From assembly GCA_002279935.1 (NCBI GenBank), contig NCCZ01000026.1, positions 1 through 47,628 on the forward strand: a stretch of DNA of 47,628 nt, in the 5' to 3' direction. This DNA comes from Hyphomicrobium sp. 12-62-95. GTDB taxonomy: Bacteria; Pseudomonadota; Alphaproteobacteria; Rhizobiales; Hyphomicrobiaceae. The position numbers were made by a program, and so were the translations under genes. Below are positions 40,574 to 47,628 of this stretch, one piece after another; positions within the stretch are counted from its first letter, which is position 1; each line of letters opens with the position of its first letter. The notes below the pieces were generated by a model. The model ran no database searches, had not been told where the DNA came from, and was given only the letters and a program-made list of their open reading frames with translations.

Positions 40574-41004
40574 GTGTCCTCCAGAAAGCGGGGCGGCACA
40601 GCAAAATCAGGGGTCCTTTCGTGCGCGACCGTCACGGGGAGACGACGGATCAGGTGCTGCCCGATCTCGAAGGATCGACGTTTGTGCGCGTGCTGAAACC
40701 TGTTGTCGCCAGCGATGCGTTGCTGGTCAGCGATGGCCGGTCGGCCTACGCCACGTTCGCCGATCACGCACGCCTCCTGCACATCACGCTCAACGCCAGC
40801 AAGGGTGAACGCACCTATGGCAGCTATCACATCCAAAACGTCAACGGCTACATCAGCCACTTGAAACACTGGCTTCACCGCTTCAAGGGCGTCCCGAGGC
40901 ACTATCTGCCGAGGTATCTGGGATGGCGGAGAATGATCGAACGAAACTCAGACCTGACGCCTGCGGCTATTCTCATCCAAGCCCTGCCTCATGCCCCAAC
41001 TTGA
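40574..41004 (+). pseudogene. IS1595/ISXO2-type transposase remnant
   Basis: The 3' part of an IS1595-family transposase: GSYHIQNVNGYISHLKHWLH, then RFKGVPRHYLPRYLGWRRMI, matches the C-terminal DDE region. The 5' piece AVSSRKRGGTAKSGVLS is in another frame; the switch lies near 40610-40621, and everything upstream of it is missing. Thus truncated and frameshifted, not a working element. It lies at the composition boundary between host-like DNA and the AT-richer block, consistent with a past insertion. Confidence 0.88.
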
Positions 41005-41253
41005 AAGTCGAACAGAGCCCAATTTTCAGCGCCATCCACAAAGCTCTCGGTTAGAAATAGACGCGTTTGCAAAGGGCCTCAGTAAACGCCGATAACCAAT
41101 ACGATAGCAAAGCTAAGCGAGATAGCGAATACGACATTGCAACACCGCCAGCTGACTGGCCAAACGCGGCGACCGCGAGACGTTCAATCCCTTTACCGGG
41201 CGAACCACTGACTGCCAATTCCAAGCGCAAAACCCATGGTTGGCTAGTTTCGA
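41005..41253. other. Gene-free stretch at the composition boundary
   Basis: About 250 bases between the transposase remnant and the convergent FkbH-like gene. No supported reading frame, no clear inverted repeat of the insertion sequence. The change to AT-richer DNA happens around here. Confidence 0.5.
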
Positions 41254-43218
41254 CTAGAGATGCAATACTTCCATAAAGCTTGGCAGGGTACGATATCCGC
41301 TAGGATTACATTCGTATTGCACCCCGGCTTCATCAACACCGTCACTGCCACGTGTGAAACCCAGCTTAGGGTAGAATTGTTCGACCATTGCATTTCGATC
41401 GGTCGGTATGTATGTCCCAACTACGCGTGTCACGGCCGCCCCAGCAGCGGCGCGCATAATTTCATTCATAAGTGTTTGTTCAACACCTCGTTCAAGAATT
41501 CGGCATGATTGAAGCCAGCTTTCGATGCGCCACTCTGATTGTGACTTATGCACGATGACGATCGCAATGATGCCGTGAGTGGAAAAGCGATCGTCGAGCC
41601 GTACTTGCCAACACATGCGGCTCGGATCCTCTTCAATCGCGCGAACCTGCTCCTCATTCAATCGGAGCGTCGTTAGGTTAAACTGATTTGATTTGCTTAT
41701 AAGCTGGGTGATTCTCGGCCGTCCAATCTTGTCGAAGCGTGCGATCGTCATCTTCATTCTGAGGGATGCAAGATACTCCTCATAGTTGCCCACAACAGCG
41801 CATATTTCGGCTGCCTTTGCTCTTGCTTCATACGACAGTGCGCGTCCCAAATCGTCGACGTTCAAAAGGACATGGTCGAACACTCCCGACTTGCAAATCC
41901 GGCTGACAAATTGCGTCGGATCGTCTCCGATTTCTGGAACTGCGACGAGCGGTAATTCTTGGCGGACACGCTCTCGCTCGGCGGGGTTGTCGTCAATGAA
42001 CACCAACGATTTAAGCCCCAGGCCCAACTTATCGCCGATCGCTTTTATGTTAGTTGCTTTGTCGTTCCAATTGGATTGAAATACCGCAATATCGTCTTCC
42101 CGAAGAACCATGTCGGGATGCGTCTTGAAGGGTTCGCGCGCGATTTCGTCGTTGTTTTTTGAGCAGACCGTCACGACCACGCCACGTCGCTTCAATTCTA
42201 GAATGAATTTTTGAAACGTTGCATAGGCCTCGCCTTCGGCTGAGTTTTGTCCTAGGCGAATCCCACTCAATCCATCGTCACCTATTACTCCACCCCAAAG
42301 CGTATTGTCCAGGTCGAGGACGATGGCTCGTCCCGCCTCGCCGGACATGGCAGCGACGACCGACGACAAGTGATCAGCGATCAACGGAGCGAGCTCAATT
42401 CGAAAGTTCGTCTTTGCAACAAAAAATTGACCAGGATCGAACCAGAGCTCACTGCCGACGCGTGCGGCGAGAGATGATAGGTCCCAGCAGATCCAATCAC
42501 CATTTGCGGCACCGTCAGCAATCATCACGTTGAGCCGGTTGATGAAGCGGGACGTTGAACCTGGGTTCATCGCATCCCCCGAGCCTAAGCGGTTGGCGAG
42601 GTCGGGTTGAGTTGCCACAATTGTTGGGCAGTTCAGCTTTTTTCGTGCGGCGTCGCGAGTCTGAAGTAGATATTGGTGCGCGGCGTGCACATCACGGCGC
42701 TCGGACTCTTGATCCAATAACGCTCCTTCGCGATTGAATGCGGCCTCGTCCAGCGCAATGACGACTGCATCTAAATCCTCTGGAAATGGATTCTGTGCGC
42801 TGAGAGTGAACAAGGCAGCAGTATCAAAAGGTGCCTCATAGGCCTTTAGGAGTAGACCGCGGCTTAAGCCGGCCGCGAGCAATGGCGAGATGAGATAGCT
42901 CATCGTACGGTTGCTCAGCAGTCCAAGACGAATGGGGCGAAATTTTTGAAGGACGCCGCCTCTCAAAGCGGCTTTTGCGAGTTGTTCAAGCCGCAACTGT
43001 TCCTGTGTGCCAAGCTGCTGACTGGCGAGGCGGCGAATTGACAAACAGTAGTGATCTATCGCTTCATTCGTAAGGGTGACCGGAGCAGGCTCTCTCTCCA
43101 GCGATACATTCGAAAGCATGGCCTTCAAGGAAAGCCAATCGTGATGCCAAGATCCGGACAATGGCGCTCGCCAGTCAAAGTAATTCTGAACAATCGTTTC
43201 ACAAGTTTTCAGCGTCAC
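41254..43218 (-). CDS. FkbH-like HAD-IIIC phosphatase/acyltransferase domain protein
   Basis: The 654-residue protein has an N-terminal SGNH-like domain of the FkbH group (LGLLSNRTMSYLISPLLAAG), a HAD-IIIC domain with AIVLDLDNTLWGGVIGDDG (Asp302, Asp304), VCSKNNDEIAREPF and FIDDNPAERERV, and a C-terminal GNAT-like domain (ITQLISKSNQFNLTTLRL). FkbH proteins dephosphorylate 1,3-bisphosphoglycerate and load the glyceryl group onto an acyl carrier protein. GTG 43218 overlaps the MaoC stop by 20 bp; an open frame to 43473 is in the MaoC gene. ATG near codon 34 is an alternative. Last gene of the minus-strand island. Confidence 0.87.
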   Translation of the reverse strand: MTLKTCETIVQNYFDWRAPLSGSWHHDWLSLKAMLSNVSLEREPAPVTLTNEAIDHYCLSIRRLASQQLGTQEQLRLEQLAKAALRGGVLQKFRPIRLGLLSNRTMSYLISPLLAAGLSRGLLLKAYEAPFDTAALFTLSAQNPFPEDLDAVVIALDEAAFNREGALLDQESERRDVHAAHQYLLQTRDAARKKLNCPTIVATQPDLANRLGSGDAMNPGSTSRFINRLNVMIADGAANGDWICWDLSSLAARVGSELWFDPGQFFVAKTNFRIELAPLIADHLSSVVAAMSGEAGRAIVLDLDNTLWGGVIGDDGLSGIRLGQNSAEGEAYATFQKFILELKRRGVVVTVCSKNNDEIAREPFKTHPDMVLREDDIAVFQSNWNDKATNIKAIGDKLGLGLKSLVFIDDNPAERERVRQELPLVAVPEIGDDPTQFVSRICKSGVFDHVLLNVDDLGRALSYEARAKAAEICAVVGNYEEYLASLRMKMTIARFDKIGRPRITQLISKSNQFNLTTLRLNEEQVRAIEEDPSRMCWQVRLDDRFSTHGIIAIVIVHKSQSEWRIESWLQSCRILERGVEQTLMNEIMRAAAGAAVTRVVGTYIPTDRNAMVEQFYPKLGFTRGSDGVDEAGVQYECNPSGYRTLPSFMEVLHL

Positions 43219-43633
43219 TCGTCGATCTGTCGATCTCCTCGACGGGCAGTATGCTTTGGGTATCCCCTGTCGCAATAACTTTAGCACCTGCATTGATTTT
43301 GAATTTGCTTTCGACCACACCGGCAGCCTTGGAAATGTAGGTGACCGTAAGCTCGATCCGAGCCGTCTCGCCCAAATATAATGGTTGGCGATAATTGATG
43401 GTCCATCGCGTTGATGTCCCGTTTTTTCCGGGAATTTTTGTTCCCAGCACGTGGGAGAGATGTGCCAACACAATGCCGCCGTAGACGATTACGTCATCGA
43501 ACCCGCGCTCCCGGCAAAAATCACTGTCTGTATGAATTCGGCTGTGATCTCGTGACACTGTCTGAAACCACTTCATTTCCTCTACTTCAACAGTGAATTC
43601 ATGCTGCGCGTTATCACCAACACGTATTCCCAT
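43199..43633 (-). CDS. MaoC-like dehydratase (hot-dog fold)
   Basis: The 144-residue single hot-dog protein has FQTVSRDHSRIHTDSDFCRE with the Asp/His hydratase motif and FDDVIVYGGIVLAHLSHVLG. R-specific enoyl hydratases of this type add or remove water at a thioester. ATG 43633 shares one base with the acyl carrier protein stop (TGATG), so the two are coupled. In this cluster it would act on an ACP-bound group; whether it hydrates, dehydrates or is a thioesterase-like binder is not known. Confidence 0.87.
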   Translation of the reverse strand: MGIRVGDNAQHEFTVEVEEMKWFQTVSRDHSRIHTDSDFCRERGFDDVIVYGGIVLAHLSHVLGTKIPGKNGTSTRWTINYRQPLYLGETARIELTVTYISKAAGVVESKFKINAGAKVIATGDTQSILPVEEIDRSTSDAENL

Positions 43634-43887
43634 CAACGTTCCTGCGCATTTTCAATGGAAGCAATAACATCGCCCAGGTTCTTGAACGACTGGATTTCCG
43701 ACATCTTAAAACGAATTCCGAACTTCTTTTCCAAGAGAACCATCAGCTGGACGTGGGCAAGACTATCCCATTGAGGAACTTTCGCTGCATTCAGATCCGG
43801 CGTCACCGGACCTTCATATTCGTCAAAGATGTCGCGGATCACTTCTGTGACATCAGCCAGAATGGCATCTCGTGATATTTCGTTCAT
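43633..43887 (-). CDS. Acyl carrier protein
   Basis: The 84-residue four-helix carrier has the phosphopantetheine site VPQWDSLAHVQLMVLLEKKF with Ser42, in the D-S-L form. It begins MNEISRDAILADVTEVIRDI. Start ATG 43887 was chosen since CGGAG stands seven bases ahead; ATG 43893 is too close. It sits between the methyltransferase and the MaoC gene. Not the fatty-acid AcpP (sequence differs), thus a dedicated carrier for this cluster. Confidence 0.92.
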   Translation of the reverse strand: MNEISRDAILADVTEVIRDIFDEYEGPVTPDLNAAKVPQWDSLAHVQLMVLLEKKFGIRFKMSEIQSFKNLGDVIASIENAQER

Positions 43888-43902
43888 CGTCATACTCCGT
43901 GA

Positions 43903-44817
43903 TCAAGATCTGCGAGCAACCACTGCCGCAGAAATCGTTAGGTCAAGCTTTCGCGCTCGAGCAAGGCTGGCGCCGGTGCATGGTTCAAAGCGAGTATCCA
44001 ATATTTCGAATCCCACGCTGGAGACCATGTCGACAACCTCCTCCGGCGTGCGGAACAGATAGAGGTGATCCGGGGCCGGCGAGTTGACAGGAGCGTGGAC
44101 AAATATTCGTCCACCGGGACGACAGATTTTGAAAAGAGCTTGAAGCGCCGCTTGCGGCTCTTCGAGATGCTCCAGCACTTCCGAGAATACGATGCGATCG
44201 AATTGCATTTCCGGGGCGTTGAAGAGGTTGACTTCTCTCATCGTCACCTTGGTCAAATCGACGCCCAAGTCTGCCAACGCCTTCGACGTGTTGGCCAGAC
44301 TCGCTTCGCTGATGTCCCAACCCTCCGCGCTCCTGCAGCCATCCGACGCGACGGTCATGCCAAGGAGCAGCCCATGCCCGGGCCCAATTTCAACGCAATC
44401 ACGGTCTTTTCCGCCACCGGCGAGAAAGCTGTCCCGAAAAAAGCGTAAGACCTCGGTATGGTTCCGCCACCACAATTGGGTCATTAGCAACCCGTTCATG
44501 TACTTCGTCATGAACGGGTTATTTGAGTAGACCTGCTCAAAGGCCTCCGCGAAACTTGACAGGCGATACCGGGAGTGCCGCCTAAAATGAACTTCCTCAT
44601 CAATTACCATTCGGCTGAGCCAAGCATAGTCATCACAGAACGTTTTGATATCGTCTTTAGTGAGCGCAAATATCATTCCTGCGACAAACTCACAAAATTC
44701 AAGCTGCTCCAGCATCTCTCCAGAAAATCTTCGCTTCAAATAATTTTCGTGCTCTGGAAAAGATTGCAATTGAATCTTCAAAATCGACGATAGCTTATCG
44801 AACCGGTCGGGTATCAT
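43903..44817 (-). CDS. Class I SAM-dependent methyltransferase
   Basis: The 304-residue protein has an N-terminal helical part (about 1-130) and a Rossmann methyltransferase domain with motif I DCVEIGPGHGLLLGM (142-149), acidic AEGWDISEASL and FDRIVFSEVLEHLEEP. The target is unknown; in this cluster it would methylate the ACP-bound acyl group or the polymer. ATG 44817 follows AGGCAAGGAA. The composition is visibly AT-richer than the 1-40 kb part. Confidence 0.9.
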   Translation of the reverse strand: MIPDRFDKLSSILKIQLQSFPEHENYLKRRFSGEMLEQLEFCEFVAGMIFALTKDDIKTFCDDYAWLSRMVIDEEVHFRRHSRYRLSSFAEAFEQVYSNNPFMTKYMNGLLMTQLWWRNHTEVLRFFRDSFLAGGGKDRDCVEIGPGHGLLLGMTVASDGCRSAEGWDISEASLANTSKALADLGVDLTKVTMREVNLFNAPEMQFDRIVFSEVLEHLEEPQAALQALFKICRPGGRIFVHAPVNSPAPDHLYLFRTPEEVVDMVSSVGFEILDTRFEPCTGASLARARKLDLTISAAVVARRS

Positions 44818-44834
44818 TTCCTTGCCTACTATTA

Positions 44835-45947
44835 CTATTTGTTGCGCACAACCACCGTTTTCACTTGCTCGCGCAAGCCACGGATATAATCCTCCAAATT
44901 CACTTTTGTAAGTCTATGCCGATCCTCAGCAATCGCTGTCAAGATGTATTGCAATGGCTTCTCGCGATAAATATGCCCTGTATCCCAATAGTTCGAGAGG
45001 TCGCCTGACACCCAATCAATCGCATCGAAGGCAAAAATTCTCGTGTTTGCCACCCCATCAAGTCCCTCTACTAGGCAGGAGCGTGTCACCAATTGGTCTT
45101 CAAGTAGTGTATCACTGATCTGGCTGCGCCATTCGTAGTAAAACGCAAACGAGTAGGCAGGGATGATAATATCTACCAGCGTTCCACTCTCTGCAAAGCC
45201 CTTGACGGCCGGGATGAGATCATTCGCGATGGCGGTGAAATTGTTGCATTCGAGATCAACCTCGGGCTTGGCATCAATTGTTCCACGCCCGGCCTCTATA
45301 AGTCCATCGAGTTTTTTGATGCTTTCGGGCGACTGGAACTTTGCGTAAGACTTTGAAAGATTATTTTTATAGCGGGCGAAGGCTTCTGCTTCAGAAAAAA
45401 TCGTTTCGCCTAAAAGAACTCTGATTGAACGCCTTATCCCGTCTGGGTTGACCGCCCGCAAGTCATTGAAAGGCGATTTATCGTAGAGATAAATAGGAAA
45501 ATCCGGGCGAAGTTCGTTTCGTTGCTGCGCGTACATCCAGTCAAAAACGATCATTATTCGCTGTGGTGGATTTTCAAGAAACTTGTTTAGTACGATGAAC
45601 CTGTCTGATGGTCTTGGAGCCGCATAGCTTACGTTATAAACACGCCCTTCAAGGGCCAAGCTCTCCGCCAATTCCTTCGGGGTATATCTCGCAGTCGTCG
45701 AGCCCCCAATCAAAATTAAAGACGCGGCAGGCTTCTTTGCTACTACATTGATCAAATGCAAAGCTGCGTCTCTTGGGCTGTCGTGCGTCGATAGTTCAAC
45801 TGACGCGCCCCACGGATAGAGATCATAGGGGTCAGCGGCAAACACCAACACTGCCGCGAGCCAATAGACGCTAGCCAATGTGATCATAACTCTTGCAACA
45901 GGACCAAACCGAACTCGGGTATCTTGGTCTGCGGCTTTTAATAGCAC
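44835..45947 (-). CDS. Membrane-anchored SGNH/DltD-like protein
   Basis: The 370-residue protein has one N-terminal membrane segment (MITLASVYWLAAVLVFAADP) and a periplasmic SGNH-like domain opening with ASLILIGGSTTARYTP (the GxST block) and a late DTGHIYREKP (His block of DltD/AlgJ-type proteins). GTG 45947, 3 bases after the MBOAT stop, is the start. It is paired with the MBOAT gene, as DltD is with DltB and AlgJ/X with AlgI, so it probably completes acyl transfer to an envelope polymer. Family call is by motif and context. Confidence 0.8.
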   Translation of the reverse strand: MLLKAADQDTRVRFGPVARVMITLASVYWLAAVLVFAADPYDLYPWGASVELSTHDSPRDAALHLINVVAKKPAASLILIGGSTTARYTPKELAESLALEGRVYNVSYAAPRPSDRFIVLNKFLENPPQRIMIVFDWMYAQQRNELRPDFPIYLYDKSPFNDLRAVNPDGIRRSIRVLLGETIFSEAEAFARYKNNLSKSYAKFQSPESIKKLDGLIEAGRGTIDAKPEVDLECNNFTAIANDLIPAVKGFAESGTLVDIIIPAYSFAFYYEWRSQISDTLLEDQLVTRSCLVEGLDGVANTRIFAFDAIDWVSGDLSNYWDTGHIYREKPLQYILTAIAEDRHRLTKVNLEDYIRGLREQVKTVVVRNK

Positions 45948-45950
45948 AGT

Positions 45951-47600
45951 TCAAAATCCCTGATAGAGGAATGGCGGCTGGCGCGAGACGTAGTAGAGGC
46001 ACATGAGAGTAGAGGATAGCAGCAAAATGGCCCAAGGCAAAGTTGGCCGCCACCGAAGCGGCCATCTGGCACCGTAGCTTTCGTTATCGTAACAGCGAAT
46101 ACCCGGCCGGTACCGGCTCAGGAGTTCTGCGCTGTTTGGCAGTGCATATATGATCATCATTGCGGCGGCGAGAATGGCAGAAGGGTACCGCAAGCCAATT
46201 GCTGGCGGCACATCACTAGCGCCCGCAAGCTGCGTCAACAGGTGCCAGTATGCCGTTACATTCTCCGAGCGGAAGAGCGCAAAGCACAGTACCATCGGCA
46301 AGAGAAATATCGCCCGTCCTAGCCATCGCCTCAAGGTGTGCGATGTCTGTTTTTTCCAGGACTTAAATGCTGCGGACGCTCGCACCTCTGTTTCCACGAT
46401 ATACCATAAGCCGTGCACAATCCCGAATAAGGCGAAGGTCGCCAGCCCCCCGTGCCACAGACCGATAAGTTCAAAATTTACAAGTAGTGGTATCCAGATT
46501 GCCAAGATGCGGGTCTGCAATTTGCTGCACGACCACGCCAGTCCAAGCCGCATACCTGCGAGCGATAGTGGAGTGAAAATGAAGCGAGACACGACTCGCG
46601 TCAGCGTCATGTGCCAACGCCGGTAAAAGTCTATGATCCCTACCGCCTTCAAGGGAGAATAGAAATTGATTGGATAAACTAGGCCGAACAGCCTAGCCAA
46701 ACCGAGCGCCATGTCCGAGTAACCTGAAAAATCAAAGTATAACTGACAGTAGAAGCTGAAGACACCAATCCATACGAGCCAAGTATTTATGGGCAATCCA
46801 TCACCAGCGGCCGCAAACGCCACGTCAGATGCCGGAGCGAGATTGTCCGCTAAGACAATTTTCTTGAAGAGCCCGATTGCAATCAGCGATAGGCCGACCT
46901 CGATGTTAACCGCGTAAAATTTGCCAAATTTTTTTTGTGCAATCTGGGGGGCGTATTCGCGAAAGTATGTTATGGGTCCGATCACCAGCTGGGGGAAGAA
47001 TATTACAAAGGTTGCGTATTTCAGAAAGCTCTTCGCAACATCGAAAGTCGAGCGGAGATGCTGGAAGGTTTGTTTTGTATGTTCTTCGCGGCTATAGGCA
47101 TCGGCTAAAAAAGCTGCCTGATGAAATGTGTAGAAGGAAATGCCTGCTGGTATGGCTATGTTTTCAGCTGTTAATTCAGGCGCGGCGCTTGCTGAAAAAA
47201 TGTCTAGAAGATATTTGTATTTGAACCAGAACAAACTGGCAAAATTGTAGAGCTGCCCGGCAGCTAGAATGAGAATTCTTTCTCTTGCGCGCTCGGGCCT
47301 CATCAGAAGGAGGGTAGCGCCGATGCTGAAATTCACCAACACAGAGGCGATTAGCAATACAAAAGGCAACGCGCCCCAAGGAATGTAAAAAATTATGGAC
47401 GTTACAAATATAACACTCAGACCTGCATGCGTCCCGAATTTGGCAGATAGACGATACCTGAATCGGTGACTTCGGTCCGATGCTGAGGCTTTGGCATCTA
47501 CGGCGAGGTCCCGGGCACCAGCAACGAAAATCGTAAGCGCCTCATGATGTCCTTCTGACGCTGGCGCTTGAACTTTGGCAGACTGCGCCGTTGCAGCCAT
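45951..47600 (-). CDS. MBOAT-family O-acyltransferase (DltB/AlgI-like)
   Basis: The 549-residue membrane protein has an N-terminal soluble stretch of about 58 residues and then about 11 membrane segments. Family motifs are YFDFSGYSDMALGLARLFG, IIDFYRRWHMTLTRVVSRFI (His330) and the catalytic GLWHGGLATFALFG (His383). MBOAT proteins carry acyl groups across or at the membrane to envelope polymers; DltB takes D-alanine from the carrier DltC. ATG 47600 is used (TTG 47606 is possible). It is the first gene of the island seen here; upstream genes may lie beyond the window. Confidence 0.93.
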   Translation of the reverse strand: MAATAQSAKVQAPASEGHHEALTIFVAGARDLAVDAKASASDRSHRFRYRLSAKFGTHAGLSVIFVTSIIFYIPWGALPFVLLIASVLVNFSIGATLLLMRPERARERILILAAGQLYNFASLFWFKYKYLLDIFSASAAPELTAENIAIPAGISFYTFHQAAFLADAYSREEHTKQTFQHLRSTFDVAKSFLKYATFVIFFPQLVIGPITYFREYAPQIAQKKFGKFYAVNIEVGLSLIAIGLFKKIVLADNLAPASDVAFAAAGDGLPINTWLVWIGVFSFYCQLYFDFSGYSDMALGLARLFGLVYPINFYSPLKAVGIIDFYRRWHMTLTRVVSRFIFTPLSLAGMRLGLAWSCSKLQTRILAIWIPLLVNFELIGLWHGGLATFALFGIVHGLWYIVETEVRASAAFKSWKKQTSHTLRRWLGRAIFLLPMVLCFALFRSENVTAYWHLLTQLAGASDVPPAIGLRYPSAILAAAMMIIYALPNSAELLSRYRPGIRCYDNESYGARWPLRWRPTLPWAILLLSSTLMCLYYVSRQPPFLYQGF

Positions 47601-47628
47601 GAGCAACGGAGCGGAGCATGGGCAGTGG

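Noticed and set aside
41067..41276. 69-codon frame after the transposase remnant
   Set aside because: No ribosome site or recognisable motif, and it overlaps the end of the FkbH-like gene.

Overview
The window reads as chromosomal DNA of a GC-rich alphaproteobacterial methylotroph, most like Hyphomicrobium or a relative in the Hyphomicrobiales. The evidence is a lanthanide-type methanol dehydrogenase (XoxF, with the extra Asp of the DYD motif), the four-subunit formyltransferase/hydrolase complex (Fhc), and a set of archaeal-type genes for making tetrahydromethanopterin (H4MPT) and methanofuran (MFR). All calls were made by reading the sequence; no database search was run.

Layout. 1-1103: the 5' end of tuf, tRNA-Gly(TCC) and an O6-alkylguanine-DNA alkyltransferase. 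1100-8550 (minus strand): one tight ten-gene run, read from 8550 down. It holds a DUF3280-like exported protein, an NMT1/TauA-type ABC importer, then MfnB, a FolB-like aldolase, MfnE, an AfpA-like flavoprotein, a DHPS-like protein and a DUF447 protein. 8816-13786 (plus): the quinoprotein-associated ABC system (binding protein, beta-propeller, ATPase, permease, exported protein), which resembles the lanthanide uptake (lut) type of cluster. 13865-19256 (minus): xoxF, a broken copy of the partner cytochrome, an intact lipoprotein-type cytochrome (xoxG), xoxJ and a Cys-Trp motif protein. 19836-21687 (plus): a metallo-beta-lactamase-fold hydrolase and a SoxYZ-like carrier. 21765-24606 (minus): two small exported proteins, a second beta-propeller and an MxaD-like SRPBCC protein. 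24833-29554 (plus): fhcB-A-D-C.

29698-31665 holds a 66-residue cysteine protein, a DUF1194 protein and a pentapeptide-repeat protein. 31770-36075 is a zinc-homeostasis module: a ZnuD-like TonB receptor, Zur and a COG0523 GTPase, with three palindromic Zur-box candidates. 36319-40542 is housekeeping or unknown: an L,D-transpeptidase, ribosomal protein L25, peptidyl-tRNA hydrolase and an unknown protein. 40574-41004 is a frameshifted IS1595/ISXO2-type transposase remnant. It marks the edge of a visibly AT-richer block (41254-47600, minus strand): MBOAT, SGNH/DltD-like, methyltransferase, acyl carrier protein, MaoC-like dehydratase and FkbH-like HAD-IIIC enzyme.

How it works together. XoxF oxidises methanol in the periplasm and passes electrons to the XoxG cytochrome; the ABC, propeller and exported proteins probably serve metal supply or enzyme maturation. 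Formaldehyde bound to H4MPT is finally released as formate by Fhc, whose cofactors need the 1100-5460 genes. The most novel-looking parts are the AT-rich island, which looks like a Dlt-type envelope acylation pathway with an FkbH-type loader; the ABC importer embedded in the C1-cofactor operon; and the tandem cytochromes, one membrane-tethered by a long Pro/Ala linker and one broken by a 76-bp deletion.
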